A DNA stretch of 64,000 nt from Peptoclostridium sp. (lineage in GTDB: Bacteria > Bacillota > Clostridia > Peptostreptococcales > Peptostreptococcaceae), in assembly GCF_009881055.1 (NCBI RefSeq), contig NZ_WXFG01000022.1, forward strand, positions 34,396-98,395. The letters run 5' to 3'. Under the pieces are notes generated by a model, which searched no databases, was not told where the DNA came from, and was given only the letters and a program-made list of their open reading frames with translations. A program made the translations under genes and the position numbers. Position 1 is the first letter of the stretch. Every line of letters starts with the position of its first letter. Below, piece after piece: positions 44,522-52,242 of the stretch.

Positions 44522-45094
44522 ATGAATACTGATGGTAAAGTAAAGCTTTGGACAGCCCAGGCTAAGATTGTTGTGGACACTCTCGGAAACAATGGTGTTT
44601 ATCACGTAAAGCGTGAATTCATACTAAACAAATATCGCGAGATATCGAAGCTTTTCCTGGAACCTTATGACTGGTTCGTAAGACGCGCAGCTCAAATAGT
44701 TCCTCCGCCCCCTGGCGCGGAATACTCAATTTGGATGTATTGCAATCCGAAGATGATATCCAACTATGGTCCAGGGGACTATATAATAGAAGCCGAGGTT
44801 CCATTAGATAATGTTATACTCTTCGACGAAGGCAAATGGCTGCGCATACTCAACTTGTCATATATTCCTTCAGACACTGAAGACGAGGAAAGATTCAAAC
44901 GGAGCATCAGAGAATTAGGGCTCACGCACGACTCGCAGGCCTATACAAGCAATTTCTATCCTGCACTAAAGCGTGAGATAACCAAAAGCTGGGACAGGCT
45001 TTTTGATGACTCCATTAGGCTCTCTGAATTCCGGATGGGCGCGCTCTGGGAGCTCCGAAATGAATGGATAAAAGAAATAAGTGAACCTAAATAG
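44522..45094 (+). CDS. DUF3841 family protein (copy A)
   Basis: A 190-aa soluble protein of the DUF3841 family, of unknown function. Motifs: KLWTAQ at the start, GVYHVKREFI, YDWFVRRAAQIVPPPPGAE, FDEGKWLRILNLSYIPSD, YPALKREITKSWDRLFDDS and LWELRNEWIKEI. It shares most of these with the gene at 45193, on the opposite strand and sharing its terminator. AGGGGTG precedes the ATG. The opening motif and length recall ADP-ribosyltransferase-like folds, which is speculation. Confidence 0.8.
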   Translation: MNTDGKVKLWTAQAKIVVDTLGNNGVYHVKREFILNKYREISKLFLEPYDWFVRRAAQIVPPPPGAEYSIWMYCNPKMISNYGPGDYIIEAEVPLDNVILFDEGKWLRILNLSYIPSDTEDEERFKRSIRELGLTHDSQAYTSNFYPALKREITKSWDRLFDDSIRLSEFRMGALWELRNEWIKEISEPK

Positions 45095-45099
45095 ACATA

Positions 45100-45147
45100 G
45101 AGCCTCTGTAACTAGACTGCACAGTCTTTCCAGAGGCTCTTCCTTGT
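45100..45147. terminator. Bidirectional terminator between the DUF3841 pair
   Basis: GAGCCTCTG (45100-45108) pairs with CAGAGGCTC (45131-45139), with an inner AGACT/AGTCT stem; both convergent genes run into it. Confidence 0.8.
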
Positions 45148-45192
45148 TTTATGATATCCAATTTTAAGTCGGTATATCTTATACTACAGTGC

Positions 45193-45756
45193 TTATTCGG
45201 CCCTGGTGATATTAGTTATCCACTCTGGTCTTATTTCCCAGAGCGTCGCCTGGTTTATATCGGATAGCCTGATGTCATGGTCAAACAACCTTTCCCAGCT
45301 TTTTTCAACTTCTCTTTTCAACAGCGGATAGAAATTATTCATATACATAAGCGTCTTGTTTCTGATGCCGTAGGTTTCAAGCTTTTCGTCATAGCTTCTG
45401 GCATCTTCGCTGTCCTTTGGTATATACCAATAGTTGAGGATATAGTCCCATTTGGCGGAGTCCATTATTATCACATCCGCACTGTCCACTTCAAGTTCAA
45501 GCACAACCTGGCCTTCTATAACTCCAAGCGAAAATTCCTTGTCTACAGACGCCCACACCGGAAACTCCACTCCCTCGGGCTTTGGCACTACTGCGCTGGC
45601 AGCCCTTGCATACCATCTGTAAACATGCAGATATACATCAGAACAGCTATCGAATTTTTCTATTATATGTTCTTGCTTAACCCTGTAAAAACCTCTTGTT
45701 TCAATATCTTTTAGAACTCTCTCATCCTGCCTGGTCCAAAGTTTCAGCTTGCTCAT
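45193..45756 (-). CDS. DUF3841 family protein (copy B)
   Basis: A 187-aa paralogue of the gene at 44522. It keeps KLKLWTRQ, GFYRVKQEHI, YRWYARAASAVVPKPEGVE, MDSAKWDYILNYWYIPKDSED, FYPLLKREVEKSWERLFD and TLWEIRPEWI. The two copies differ widely elsewhere, so the duplication is old. GAGGTGAT precedes the ATG. The convergent, tail-to-tail arrangement is unusual for a simple tandem duplication. Function unknown. Confidence 0.8.
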   Translation of the reverse strand: MSKLKLWTRQDERVLKDIETRGFYRVKQEHIIEKFDSCSDVYLHVYRWYARAASAVVPKPEGVEFPVWASVDKEFSLGVIEGQVVLELEVDSADVIIMDSAKWDYILNYWYIPKDSEDARSYDEKLETYGIRNKTLMYMNNFYPLLKREVEKSWERLFDHDIRLSDINQATLWEIRPEWITNITRAE

Positions 45757-45912
45757 GATATCACCTCGCGGTTATATTGTAATCACGCTCTATAATATTA
45801 TGATATCACAAGAACGCCTTGTATTGAATTAGAATCAAGTTTTGATTGAGGTATTTTCGATTTATGTTAAAATTATAGGGGTATTTATTATAAAGCAGCA
45901 AATCGGAAGGAG

Positions 45913-46824
45913 ATGATTACAATATTCAACGATATAGACATAGCTTCAAGGGATCTGCTCAAAAAATACTTGTCTAAGGTAAGCTATGAAGCATGCGAAT
46001 ACAACTTCACTACGCTGTTTATGTGGCAACATTACTACAATACAAGATATGTTCATAAAGACGATTTTGTGGTTATTATTGGCGGAGAGCCGGGCGACGA
46101 ATTCTTCATAATGCCCCTTGCTGACAGGGATAACTCCTTGAAGGCAATTGAATTTATTTCCGACTACTTCAAGGATAAAGGTCTCAAATTCATGCTCAGA
46201 GCGGCAACAAACGAGTGCGTTAAATTTCTGGAGGAAAACTATCCAGGAAGGTTTGAATTCACTCCTGTGAGGGATTCTTTCGACTACGTGTATGACGCTG
46301 AAATGCTAAGAACACTTACATGCAAGAAATGCACAAAAAAAAGGAATCACTACAATTACTTCATGCGCACCTACGGGGACTCCTATTCTTTCCGAAGCCT
46401 AGGAAAGGACGATTTCGGCAAATGCATGGATATTCTCAATTCCTGGAACAAATCGAAGCTGGAGAGCTCATCAGCCGACGAGATAGAATCAATTGAGAAT
46501 GAGACCATAGCTATAAAAAAGCTGTTTGACAATTACGAAAAACTGGACATAAAAGTATTCGGAGTCTTCCTAAACGGTATACTTGAAGCTTTCACAATCG
46601 GCGACTACATCAACAGCGACATGGCACTTATACACATCGAAAAGGCTGACCCTACAATTCGTGGTCTTTACAACGTAATCAACAAACTGTTTCTGGAGCA
46701 GGAGTTCCCGGAGGTTTCCCTGGTAAACAGAGAGGAAGACCTGGGAATAGAAGGACTAAGGAAAGCTAAGCTTTCATATTCACCGGAGAGGTTTGTCGAG
46801 AAATTCATCGTTACTGAAAAGTGA
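45913..46824 (+). CDS. DUF2156 / phosphatidylglycerol lysyltransferase C-terminal-like protein
   Basis: A 303-aa soluble protein built of two GNAT-like halves, related to the catalytic part of MprF-type aminoacyl-phospholipid synthases. Motifs: FTTLFMWQHYYNTRY near residue 35 and the family core LTCKKCTKKRNHYNYF near residue 137, then FGVFLNGILEAFTIGDY. It lacks the flippase part, so its acceptor may not be a lipid. GGAAGGAG touches the ATG at 45913, so a slightly later start is possible. It ends 10 bases before the Eis-like gene. Confidence 0.85.
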   Translation: MITIFNDIDIASRDLLKKYLSKVSYEACEYNFTTLFMWQHYYNTRYVHKDDFVVIIGGEPGDEFFIMPLADRDNSLKAIEFISDYFKDKGLKFMLRAATNECVKFLEENYPGRFEFTPVRDSFDYVYDAEMLRTLTCKKCTKKRNHYNYFMRTYGDSYSFRSLGKDDFGKCMDILNSWNKSKLESSSADEIESIENETIAIKKLFDNYEKLDIKVFGVFLNGILEAFTIGDYINSDMALIHIEKADPTIRGLYNVINKLFLEQEFPEVSLVNREEDLGIEGLRKAKLSYSPERFVEKFIVTEK

Positions 46825-46834
46825 GGTGCATTAT

Positions 46835-48010
46835 ATGACAATCTGTTTTGCAGAGCCTTCAGACAAGAATGAGGTCATGGCCATCTGGAGCTACTGCTTT
46901 AGCGACCCAAAGGAGTACACAGACTACTACTTCAAATCCAGATATAAAACAGAAAACACTGTAATTGCAAAGGATTCTGACAGTATTGCATCGGCACTCC
47001 AGCTCAATCCATACAGGATATCTCTTGGCGGAAAACCGTATGATACTTCATATATAGTCGGAGTTTCTACGCTACCCCAGTACAGAGGCCTTGGAATAGT
47101 AAGAAAGCTGTTCACCTTTGCGTTTAATGAGCTTTTCAAGAGAGGCGAGCTTGTAAGTGTACTCATGCCAATTGACTACAGCATATACCGCAAATTTGGA
47201 TATGAGGCGGTATGCGAACAGCACTTGTATGAACTCGATATAGATATGCTCTCAGGCTTTAAGCCTGTAAGGCGATTCAGAATGGCCGGCAGAACAAAAG
47301 AGGAATTAATTGAGCTTTCGGACATATATGCAAGCTTCACAAGCGGAAAAAACCTTTTCACATTAAGAGACGCCTCATACTATGAGATGCTGCTTGATGA
47401 AGTTTCGCTTGATAAGGGCGGTATTGTGCTTTCAGACGGCGGCTCAGGCCCTGACGGCTACATGGTCTATGCAATAGAAGGCGATTCGATGATGATTCGC
47501 GAAATAGCCTACAACACTATAGATGCCCTGAAATCTATGCTGGGCTATGCATATTCGCACAAGACGCAAGTCAGTAAAGTGATTGTGCAGACATTCAAAG
47601 ACGACTACATCTATCGGCTGCTTCCAAACATAAGAAACATAAAGCTCAACCTGAAACCGTTCCTGATGGGGAGAGTAATAAATCTGAAGGGATATCTCGA
47701 GTCCATTCACTCTGACAAGCCGTTTGTCACTTTTGTTTTAGAGGTTCGAGACGAAATGCTCCCTGTCAACAGCGGACGCTTTAAAGTAAGCCGTGAGCCG
47801 GACGGATATATCAGGATTGAAGAGGCATATCCCGAGGAAGCTGCTGATGCAAGCATGGATATAACGGCCCTCTCTCAACTTGCCTTTGGATACATTAGCC
47901 CGCAAGAGCTTTGTTTCATGAATAAAATCAAATGCTCTGATATAAGCACTCTTGATTCACTGAGCTGCATATTCAGCGTTGGAGTAAACTATTTTAACGA
48001 GTACGTATAG
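46835..48010 (+). CDS. Eis-like N-acetyltransferase (GNAT plus SCP2-like domain)
   Basis: A 391-aa acetyltransferase of the Eis/YokD type, whose members acetylate amines and aminoglycosides. The N-terminal GNAT has VGVSTLPQYRGLGIVRKL near residue 75 with the acetyl-CoA loop, then SVLMPIDYSIYRKFGYE; a second GNAT-like part and a C-terminal SCP2-like domain (ALSQLAFGYISPQEL) follow. ATG 46835 follows GAGGTG. It is in one operon with the DUF2156 gene. The natural substrate is unknown. Confidence 0.88.
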   Translation: MTICFAEPSDKNEVMAIWSYCFSDPKEYTDYYFKSRYKTENTVIAKDSDSIASALQLNPYRISLGGKPYDTSYIVGVSTLPQYRGLGIVRKLFTFAFNELFKRGELVSVLMPIDYSIYRKFGYEAVCEQHLYELDIDMLSGFKPVRRFRMAGRTKEELIELSDIYASFTSGKNLFTLRDASYYEMLLDEVSLDKGGIVLSDGGSGPDGYMVYAIEGDSMMIREIAYNTIDALKSMLGYAYSHKTQVSKVIVQTFKDDYIYRLLPNIRNIKLNLKPFLMGRVINLKGYLESIHSDKPFVTFVLEVRDEMLPVNSGRFKVSREPDGYIRIEEAYPEEAADASMDITALSQLAFGYISPQELCFMNKIKCSDISTLDSLSCIFSVGVNYFNEYV

Positions 48011-48041
48011 ACTACATAAACAATTATATAGCTAACCCTTA

Positions 48042-48083
48042 CATACAAAAAATCCAGCGTCTATATGCTGGATTTTTTGTATG
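48042..48083. terminator. Bidirectional terminator
   Basis: A perfect 17-bp stem (48042-48058 with 48067-48083) around ATCCAGC/GCTGGAT, with A and T runs at the base; it serves the Eis-like gene and the convergent small gene. Confidence 0.93.
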
Positions 48084-48099
48084 CCGTTATAAATTATTA

Positions 48100-48279
48100 T
48101 TAGTCCTCTTCAAAAAGTGAAAGCATTTTTGCGTTTTTCTTGGCATTCATTGCAATTTCATCGACTATGTTCCTATAGCTCTCGTTCTGGTTCGCGAATT
48201 TCTTGAGCTGTTCTATGCTTTTTTCAAGCTCGTGGATGTTGTCGCGAAATATCCTCTTTTTCTCTTCCCTGTAGTTCAT
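48100..48279 (-). CDS. Small charged helical protein, unknown
   Basis: A 59-aa protein, highly charged and predicted helical: MNYREEKKRIFRDNIHELEK at the start and EIAMNAKKNAKMLSLFEED at the end. ATG 48279 follows GGGAGGG on the minus strand; an upstream in-frame start at 48300 lies in front of that site. I do not recognise the family. It faces the Eis-like gene across a shared terminator and diverges from the encapsulin genes. Confidence 0.65.
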   Translation of the reverse strand: MNYREEKKRIFRDNIHELEKSIEQLKKFANQNESYRNIVDEIAMNAKKNAKMLSLFEED

Positions 48280-48547
48280 GAATATCCCTCCCAAAATCAC
48301 CCTTTTGTCTTTATTTTTCTACCCTGTATATTCATTATTATTCACAGTATAAATAAGTCTTTATTTTAAAAAGATTCGCAATTTTCTGCTGGTTTTTTTT
48401 GTTCATCGAACTCCTACTGTAAAGCCAAAAATGTAATATCTGGCTTTTGTATCCCCTTGTTGTTTTTAGATTTGTTATATGGGTATTACCTAAATAGAAT
48501 TATTTTTGATGAAAAGAGACAAAATTGACTGGGGGAGGGAATAGCCT

Positions 48548-48880
48548 ATGGATTACCATGAATCTTTAGATGTACTCGATGAAAAAACCATGAATATTTC
48601 AAGGGCAATAAACAGTCTCAAGGAAGAACTTGAAGCTGTCAACTGGTACAATCAGAGGGTCGCAGCAACAAATGACGAAACCCTAAAAGCAATATTGGCC
48701 CACAACAGGGACGAAGAGATAGAACATGCCTGCATGGCTCTTGAATGGCTGAGAAGAAACATGCCTAAGTGGGATGAGGAGCTTAGGACATATCTTTTTA
48801 CCACTGAAGACGTCACTTCTGTTGAGGGAAACGCATCAGCATCAGGCGACAGCTCACTCAAAATTGGAAGCCTTAAGTAG
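48548..48880 (+). CDS. Encapsulated ferritin-like protein (EncFtn), encapsulin cargo
   Basis: A 110-aa iron-oxidising cargo protein. By spacing, E27, E57 and H60 correspond to the ferroxidase residues of Rhodospirillum EncFtn (E32, E62, H65), with W33 and Y34 in the expected place (EELEAVNWYNQR; HNRDEEIEHA). After a flexible Ser/Ala-rich linker the end reads SLKIGSLK, a classic cargo-loading peptide that docks on the inner shell. GGGGGAGG precedes the ATG. It lies 28 bases before the encapsulin gene and is cotranscribed with it. It acts inside the compartment, storing iron. Confidence 0.95.
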   Translation: MDYHESLDVLDEKTMNISRAINSLKEELEAVNWYNQRVAATNDETLKAILAHNRDEEIEHACMALEWLRRNMPKWDEELRTYLFTTEDVTSVEGNASASGDSSLKIGSLK

Positions 48881-48908
48881 GCATTTAGGATAAGGGAGGG
48901 ATAACTGT

Positions 48909-49703
48909 ATGGATATATTAAAAAGAGAGCTTGCACCTATAATAAATGAGGTTTGGGAAGAGATAGACAAGAGAGCCGCAGATGTTATGAAAAGCTATCT
49001 TTCTGCGAGGAAAGTAGTCAACATTCAAGGCCCTATGGGTTGGAACTACTCTGCCGTACCTGAGGGAAGACTTGAAGTCAAGGATGACAAAAGTGAAGTG
49101 AAAATGGGAGTATACAAGGTCAAGCCTCTTGTTGAGGCGAGGATAGATTTCGAGCTTGACAGGTGGGAGCTCGATAACTTCATAAGAGGCGCCAAGGATA
49201 TTGATTTTACGGCCCTTGAAGAGGCAGCCAAGAAAATGGCGCTATTCGAAGAAAACGCCATTTTCCAAGGACTCGAAGCTGCCGGCATTGAAGGCATATT
49301 GAACGGGGCAAACACTCCTACCGTGGCTCTAACAGATGACGAGGATGAAATACTCGAAGCCATATCAAAAGCAGCCGTAATGCTTCAGGACGCCTACGTT
49401 CAAAAGCCTTACACACTTGTTGTAGGAGAAAAGGCCTGGAACATGATAAACTCTAAATCAGAAGGCTATCCCCTTGTCAAAAGAGTGGAAAACCTTATAG
49501 GCGGAAAAATAGTATTCAGCCATGTTATAGAAGATGCACTGCTGCTTCCGTATGACAGTGAAAATCTTGAAATGACAATAGGCCGCGACCTATCCATAGG
49601 CTACTGCGAGCATGATACAAAGAAGGTTAAGCTGTTCATAGGCGAATCTTTCACCTTCAGGGTGCTTGACCCTAGGGTGATAGTGAGATTTAAGCTGGTT
49701 TAG
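48909..49703 (+). CDS. Encapsulin shell protein (family 1)
   Basis: A 264-aa HK97-fold shell protein that assembles into an icosahedral nanocompartment. Motifs: RELAPIINEVWEEIDKRA at the start, VVNIQGPMGWNYSAVPEGR, FELDRWELDNFIRGA and the ending SFTFRVLDPRVIVRFK. The ferritin-like cargo gene lies directly upstream, so this is an iron-storage compartment. GGGAGGG precedes the ATG. A strong terminator follows. Confidence 0.96.
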   Translation: MDILKRELAPIINEVWEEIDKRAADVMKSYLSARKVVNIQGPMGWNYSAVPEGRLEVKDDKSEVKMGVYKVKPLVEARIDFELDRWELDNFIRGAKDIDFTALEEAAKKMALFEENAIFQGLEAAGIEGILNGANTPTVALTDDEDEILEAISKAAVMLQDAYVQKPYTLVVGEKAWNMINSKSEGYPLVKRVENLIGGKIVFSHVIEDALLLPYDSENLEMTIGRDLSIGYCEHDTKKVKLFIGESFTFRVLDPRVIVRFKLV

Positions 49704-49741
49704 CCTTAAAGCTATACAAAAGAAGTATGAGCATATAAGAT

Positions 49742-49779
49742 AAAGTGCGTATTCTTTCAACAAGATACGCACTTTTTTT
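49742..49779 (+). terminator. Intrinsic terminator after encapsulin
   Basis: AAAGTGCGTAT (49742-49752) pairs with ATACGCACTTT (49765-49775), followed by TTTT. Confidence 0.92.
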
Positions 49780-49794
49780 AAGTAGCTCTACTAT

Positions 49795-50751
49795 TTATAT
49801 GCCAAAGTCAAGCTTGCTCATCTGCTTTTCTCGCTCTTCCTTGCTAATCTCGTGGGCATATATCTTCATAGTTATATCGGGAGAAGCGTGGCCTAGTATT
49901 CCTGAGAGCGTAGGTATGCTCATGCCGCTTTTTACAGCGTAGCTGGCGAAATTGTGCCTTAGGTTGTGCGGAGTTATTTTCTTTGATATGCCAGCTTTTT
50001 TTACGAGTGATGCAATTATTATCTCAATTGTCTTGGGGTTGATGTGGCCGTCCTTTTCTTTTGTGCGTTTATTCCTGTGCTCTGAGCCGAATATGTAACT
50101 GGTGTTCATGCTGTAGCCCCTGCCCTCGAATTCGCTTATAAGCTCACGAAAGTCCATGAGCTCATATCGGATTTCCTTCCTCAGCGGAACTACCCGCGTC
50201 TTATTCCCCTTGCCCGTCACGGTTATCTCATTGGTCCTTGTGTTTACATCGCTCCACCTGAGGCATGCGAGCTCCGAACGCCTCATTCCCGTAAAAATCA
50301 GCATTACCAGGAGCAGTCTGTTCCTCACCTTGTGGTAAATATTATATCCTGCTGCCTCTGATATATCGCAGTTTGCAGCCTCGAGGAGCCCTTCTATCTC
50401 GAAGGGTTCGAGCACCTCCTTTGTCTTGCTGTTGTCCCTTCTGAGAAGCTTTATGTTTCTTGAAAAGCTCTCTTCTATGTATCCCCTGTCTGAAAGGTAG
50501 TTTACAAAGCTTTTAATGATGTTCCTTCTTGTGTTTATTGTGTTTGTAGAATAGCCCGGATTTACAGAGTCTATGTACTCAAAGACGGTCTCCTTGAAAT
50601 TAAAATCACTGCTTCCCTTGTGGATGCGCACGTGCTTTATAAAGCTTCCAAGAGAGGACGAGTAGTTTGTGATTGTATGCTTTGATTTCTTTTCCGAGGC
50701 TAGCATTTTTATGAACTTTTCAGCGGTACTTTCCAGAATTGCCAGATTCAT
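49795..50751 (-). CDS. Tyrosine recombinase / integrase
   Basis: A 318-aa site-specific recombinase with all catalytic residues: Arg in FTGMRRSELACLRW, Lys in GKGNKTR, HxxR in TPHNLRHNFAS, His in LGHASPDITMKIYAH and its Tyr. The N-terminal part is a SAM-like core-binding domain. It is distinct from the recombinase at 43331 (the motif spacing differs). No phage or element genes surround it. It ends close to the encapsulin terminator. Its role might be dimer resolution or a lost element. Confidence 0.9.
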   Translation of the reverse strand: MNLAILESTAEKFIKMLASEKKSKHTITNYSSSLGSFIKHVRIHKGSSDFNFKETVFEYIDSVNPGYSTNTINTRRNIIKSFVNYLSDRGYIEESFSRNIKLLRRDNSKTKEVLEPFEIEGLLEAANCDISEAAGYNIYHKVRNRLLLVMLIFTGMRRSELACLRWSDVNTRTNEITVTGKGNKTRVVPLRKEIRYELMDFRELISEFEGRGYSMNTSYIFGSEHRNKRTKEKDGHINPKTIEIIIASLVKKAGISKKITPHNLRHNFASYAVKSGMSIPTLSGILGHASPDITMKIYAHEISKEEREKQMSKLDFGI

Positions 50752-50887
50752 TTTTTCACCTCTTTGCGCATGACGTATCCCATGTGCCGAATATTGTATC
50801 TACATAATTATATTATGGTTGACTTATTCGATTTTCCTCCAAAAATTGTGTACATCTGATGAATCATGCTAAAATATGGCATAAATA

Positions 50888-50922
50888 CGAAATTCCTATA
50901 ATTAAATATTATAGGAATTTCG
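50888..50922. repeat. Perfect 15-bp hairpin in the gap before the yneA-like gene
   Basis: CGAAATTCCTATAAT (50888-50902) pairs perfectly with ATTATAGGAATTTCG (50908-50922). The T tails are poor on both strands, so it may be a weak terminator or a structural palindrome. Confidence 0.6.
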
Positions 50923-50976
50923 CTTGTTTTGCAATATAAGCCTTGTTTTATTGTCACCCCATAGCAGTGTTTGCAT
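50902..50976 (-). CDS. Possible 24-aa peptide downstream of the yneA-like gene
   Basis: A short minus-strand frame with GGAAGGG about 9 bases before its ATG (50976), giving MQTLLWGDNKTRLILQNKRN plus four residues. It overlaps the hairpin at 50888. The same frame stays open upstream towards the end of the yneA-like gene except for one TAG at 51016-51018. It could be a real SOS-linked peptide, a gene remnant, or chance. Confidence 0.25.
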   Translation of the reverse strand: MQTLLWGDNKTRLILQNKRNSYNI

Positions 50977-51104
50977 GAAGCTTATCCCTTCCATGTGCCG
51001 AGCCAATGCTTTACGCTATTGTTTTCTTATAATTTCCGACTGTTTTGCCATGTTGGTTATATTTTTATCTTTTTTTGCCACCAGATTAGCTCTGCTTAAA
51101 GCAT

Positions 51105-51374
51105 CTATTGCAGTAATGGCACCATTATTGTTTCTCCGGGAATTAGGTTTGCTCCATCCATGTCATTTAGCTCCTGTATCTGGCATATGTAATCTCTTAT
51201 ATCGGTGTCCTCACTCATGTTTTTCTGAGCTATATCCCACAATGTGTCACCTTCCATAACTACTATTTGTCTTATTTCGATATCTCCAATGTCCTGCTTG
51301 CCCTGCGCAAATATATTGAACACATTCACAGTAAGTGACAGTAATAGTATTATGTACACCAGCATCCTTTTCAT
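51105..51374 (-). CDS. LysM protein, YneA-like SOS cell-division suppressor
   Basis: An 89-aa protein with one N-terminal membrane anchor (about residues 5-23) and a C-terminal LysM domain (EGDTLWDIAQKNM, then NLIPGETIMVP), the layout of YneA, which delays septation during the SOS response. It diverges from lexA, as in Bacillus, and two perfect LexA boxes lie in front of it. AGGGAGGT precedes the ATG. Assignment rests on context and architecture; sequence identity to YneA is not strong in this family. Confidence 0.85.
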   Translation of the reverse strand: MKRMLVYIILLLSLTVNVFNIFAQGKQDIGDIEIRQIVVMEGDTLWDIAQKNMSEDTDIRDYICQIQELNDMDGANLIPGETIMVPLLQ

Positions 51375-51394
51375 CTAATCGACCTCCCTTTATA

Positions 51395-51406
51395 GAACCT
51401 ATGTTC
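51395..51406. promoter_or_regulatory. LexA box 1
   Basis: GAACCTATGTTC, a perfect GAAC-N4-GTTC site near the yneA-like gene. Confidence 0.9.
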
Positions 51407-51422
51407 TATAAACATAATAACA

Positions 51423-51434
51423 GAACATCTGTTC
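51423..51434. promoter_or_regulatory. LexA box 2
   Basis: GAACATCTGTTC, a perfect GAAC-N4-GTTC site 28 bases from box 1. Confidence 0.9.
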
Positions 51435-51450
51435 CCGGTCAAGCATAAAA

Positions 51451-51462
51451 GAACATTAGTTT
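51451..51462. promoter_or_regulatory. LexA box 3 (one mismatch)
   Basis: GAACATTAGTTT, GAAC-N4-GTTT, overlapping the lexA -35. Confidence 0.65.
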
Positions 51463-51489
51463 GTATTTGCCCCCAAAAGGTGGTATACT
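51461..51489 (+). promoter_or_regulatory. Promoter of lexA
   Basis: TTGTAT (51461-51466), 17 bases, TATACT (51484-51489), lying between LexA boxes 3 and 4. Confidence 0.75.
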
Positions 51490-51495
51490 CAATAT

Positions 51496-51507
51496 GAACA
51501 GATGTTT
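51496..51507. promoter_or_regulatory. LexA box 4 (one mismatch)
   Basis: GAACAGATGTTT, GAAC-N4-GTTT, at the expected lexA transcription start. Confidence 0.7.
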
Positions 51508-51534
51508 CATTCCAATCAGAAAGGGGCTAAAAGC

Positions 51535-52158
51535 ATGTATTCCGATCTGTCAAAAAAGCAAATTGACATAATGAATTTTATAAAAGCGCAAGTAGCAAAG
51601 CACGGATATCCTCCTTCAGTAAGGGAGATATGCGCTGCTGTAAATCTTAAATCCACATCTACAGTGCACAGCCATCTTAGCAAGCTTGAGGAGAAAGGCT
51701 ACATAAAAAAAGACCCAAGCAAGCCAAGGGCCATTGGTGTAATGCCCGACGAGCTTGAAACAATAATCGAAAAGGATGTAGTCGGCGTTCCTGTAATCGG
51801 AAAGGTTACTGCAGGAGAGCCCATACTCGCAATAGAAAATATTGAAGACTATGTTACGCTCCCTCAAAGCTTCATACACGGTAACGACAATTTTATACTT
51901 AAGGTAAAGGGTAGCTCAATGGTAGAGGCCGGCATCATGGACGGCGATTATATCATAGTGAAGAAACAAGCTACTGCTCAAAATGGTGAAATTGTGGTTG
52001 CTCTTCTCGACGACAACACTGCAACCGTCAAAAGGTTCTACAAGGAAACAAACAGAATAAGGCTCCAGCCTGAGAACTCCTCAATGGAACCGATATACGC
52101 ACAAAACGTTGCTATTGTAGGCATAGTAAAGGGACTTTTCAGAAAATATTTCAAATAA
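51535..52158 (+). CDS. lexA: SOS repressor LexA
   Basis: A 207-aa repressor that cleaves itself when RecA filaments form. The N-terminal winged helix has SVREICAAVNLKSTSTVHSH; the cleavage site is the Ala-Gly in KVTAGEP, the catalytic serine lies in GSSMVEAGIMDGD, and the lysine in DDNTATVKRFYK. ATG 51535 follows AAAGGGG; an earlier in-frame ATG at 51502 is inside LexA box 4. Four LexA boxes in the shared promoter region show autoregulation and control of the yneA-like gene. Confidence 0.97.
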   Translation: MYSDLSKKQIDIMNFIKAQVAKHGYPPSVREICAAVNLKSTSTVHSHLSKLEEKGYIKKDPSKPRAIGVMPDELETIIEKDVVGVPVIGKVTAGEPILAIENIEDYVTLPQSFIHGNDNFILKVKGSSMVEAGIMDGDYIIVKKQATAQNGEIVVALLDDNTATVKRFYKETNRIRLQPENSSMEPIYAQNVAIVGIVKGLFRKYFK

Positions 52159-52164
52159 ACACAA

Positions 52165-52218
52165 AAAGGCTGTTTCTCGGAGCATGTAGTTCACTACTCG
52201 AGAAACAGCCTTTAGCTT
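52165..52218. terminator. Bidirectional terminator between lexA and glutamine synthetase
   Basis: AAAGGCTGTTTCTCG (52165-52179) pairs perfectly with CGAGAAACAGCCTTT (52199-52213), serving two convergent genes. Confidence 0.9.
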
Positions 52219-52242
52219 TCCTATCTTCAATTGTGTATGTTT

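Noticed and set aside
43331..50751. Integrated element bounded by the two tyrosine recombinases
   Set aside because: No direct-repeat att sites, phage, conjugation or cargo-typical genes were seen, and the genes between have normal composition.
51016..51018. TAG read as pyrrolysine in the frame after the yneA-like gene
   Set aside because: No pyrrolysine genes in view, no homology to known TAG-containing enzymes; a remnant or chance is simpler.
50924..51259. Plus-strand frame of 111 codons opposite the yneA-like gene
   Set aside because: Antisense to a well-supported LysM gene and has no ribosome binding site.
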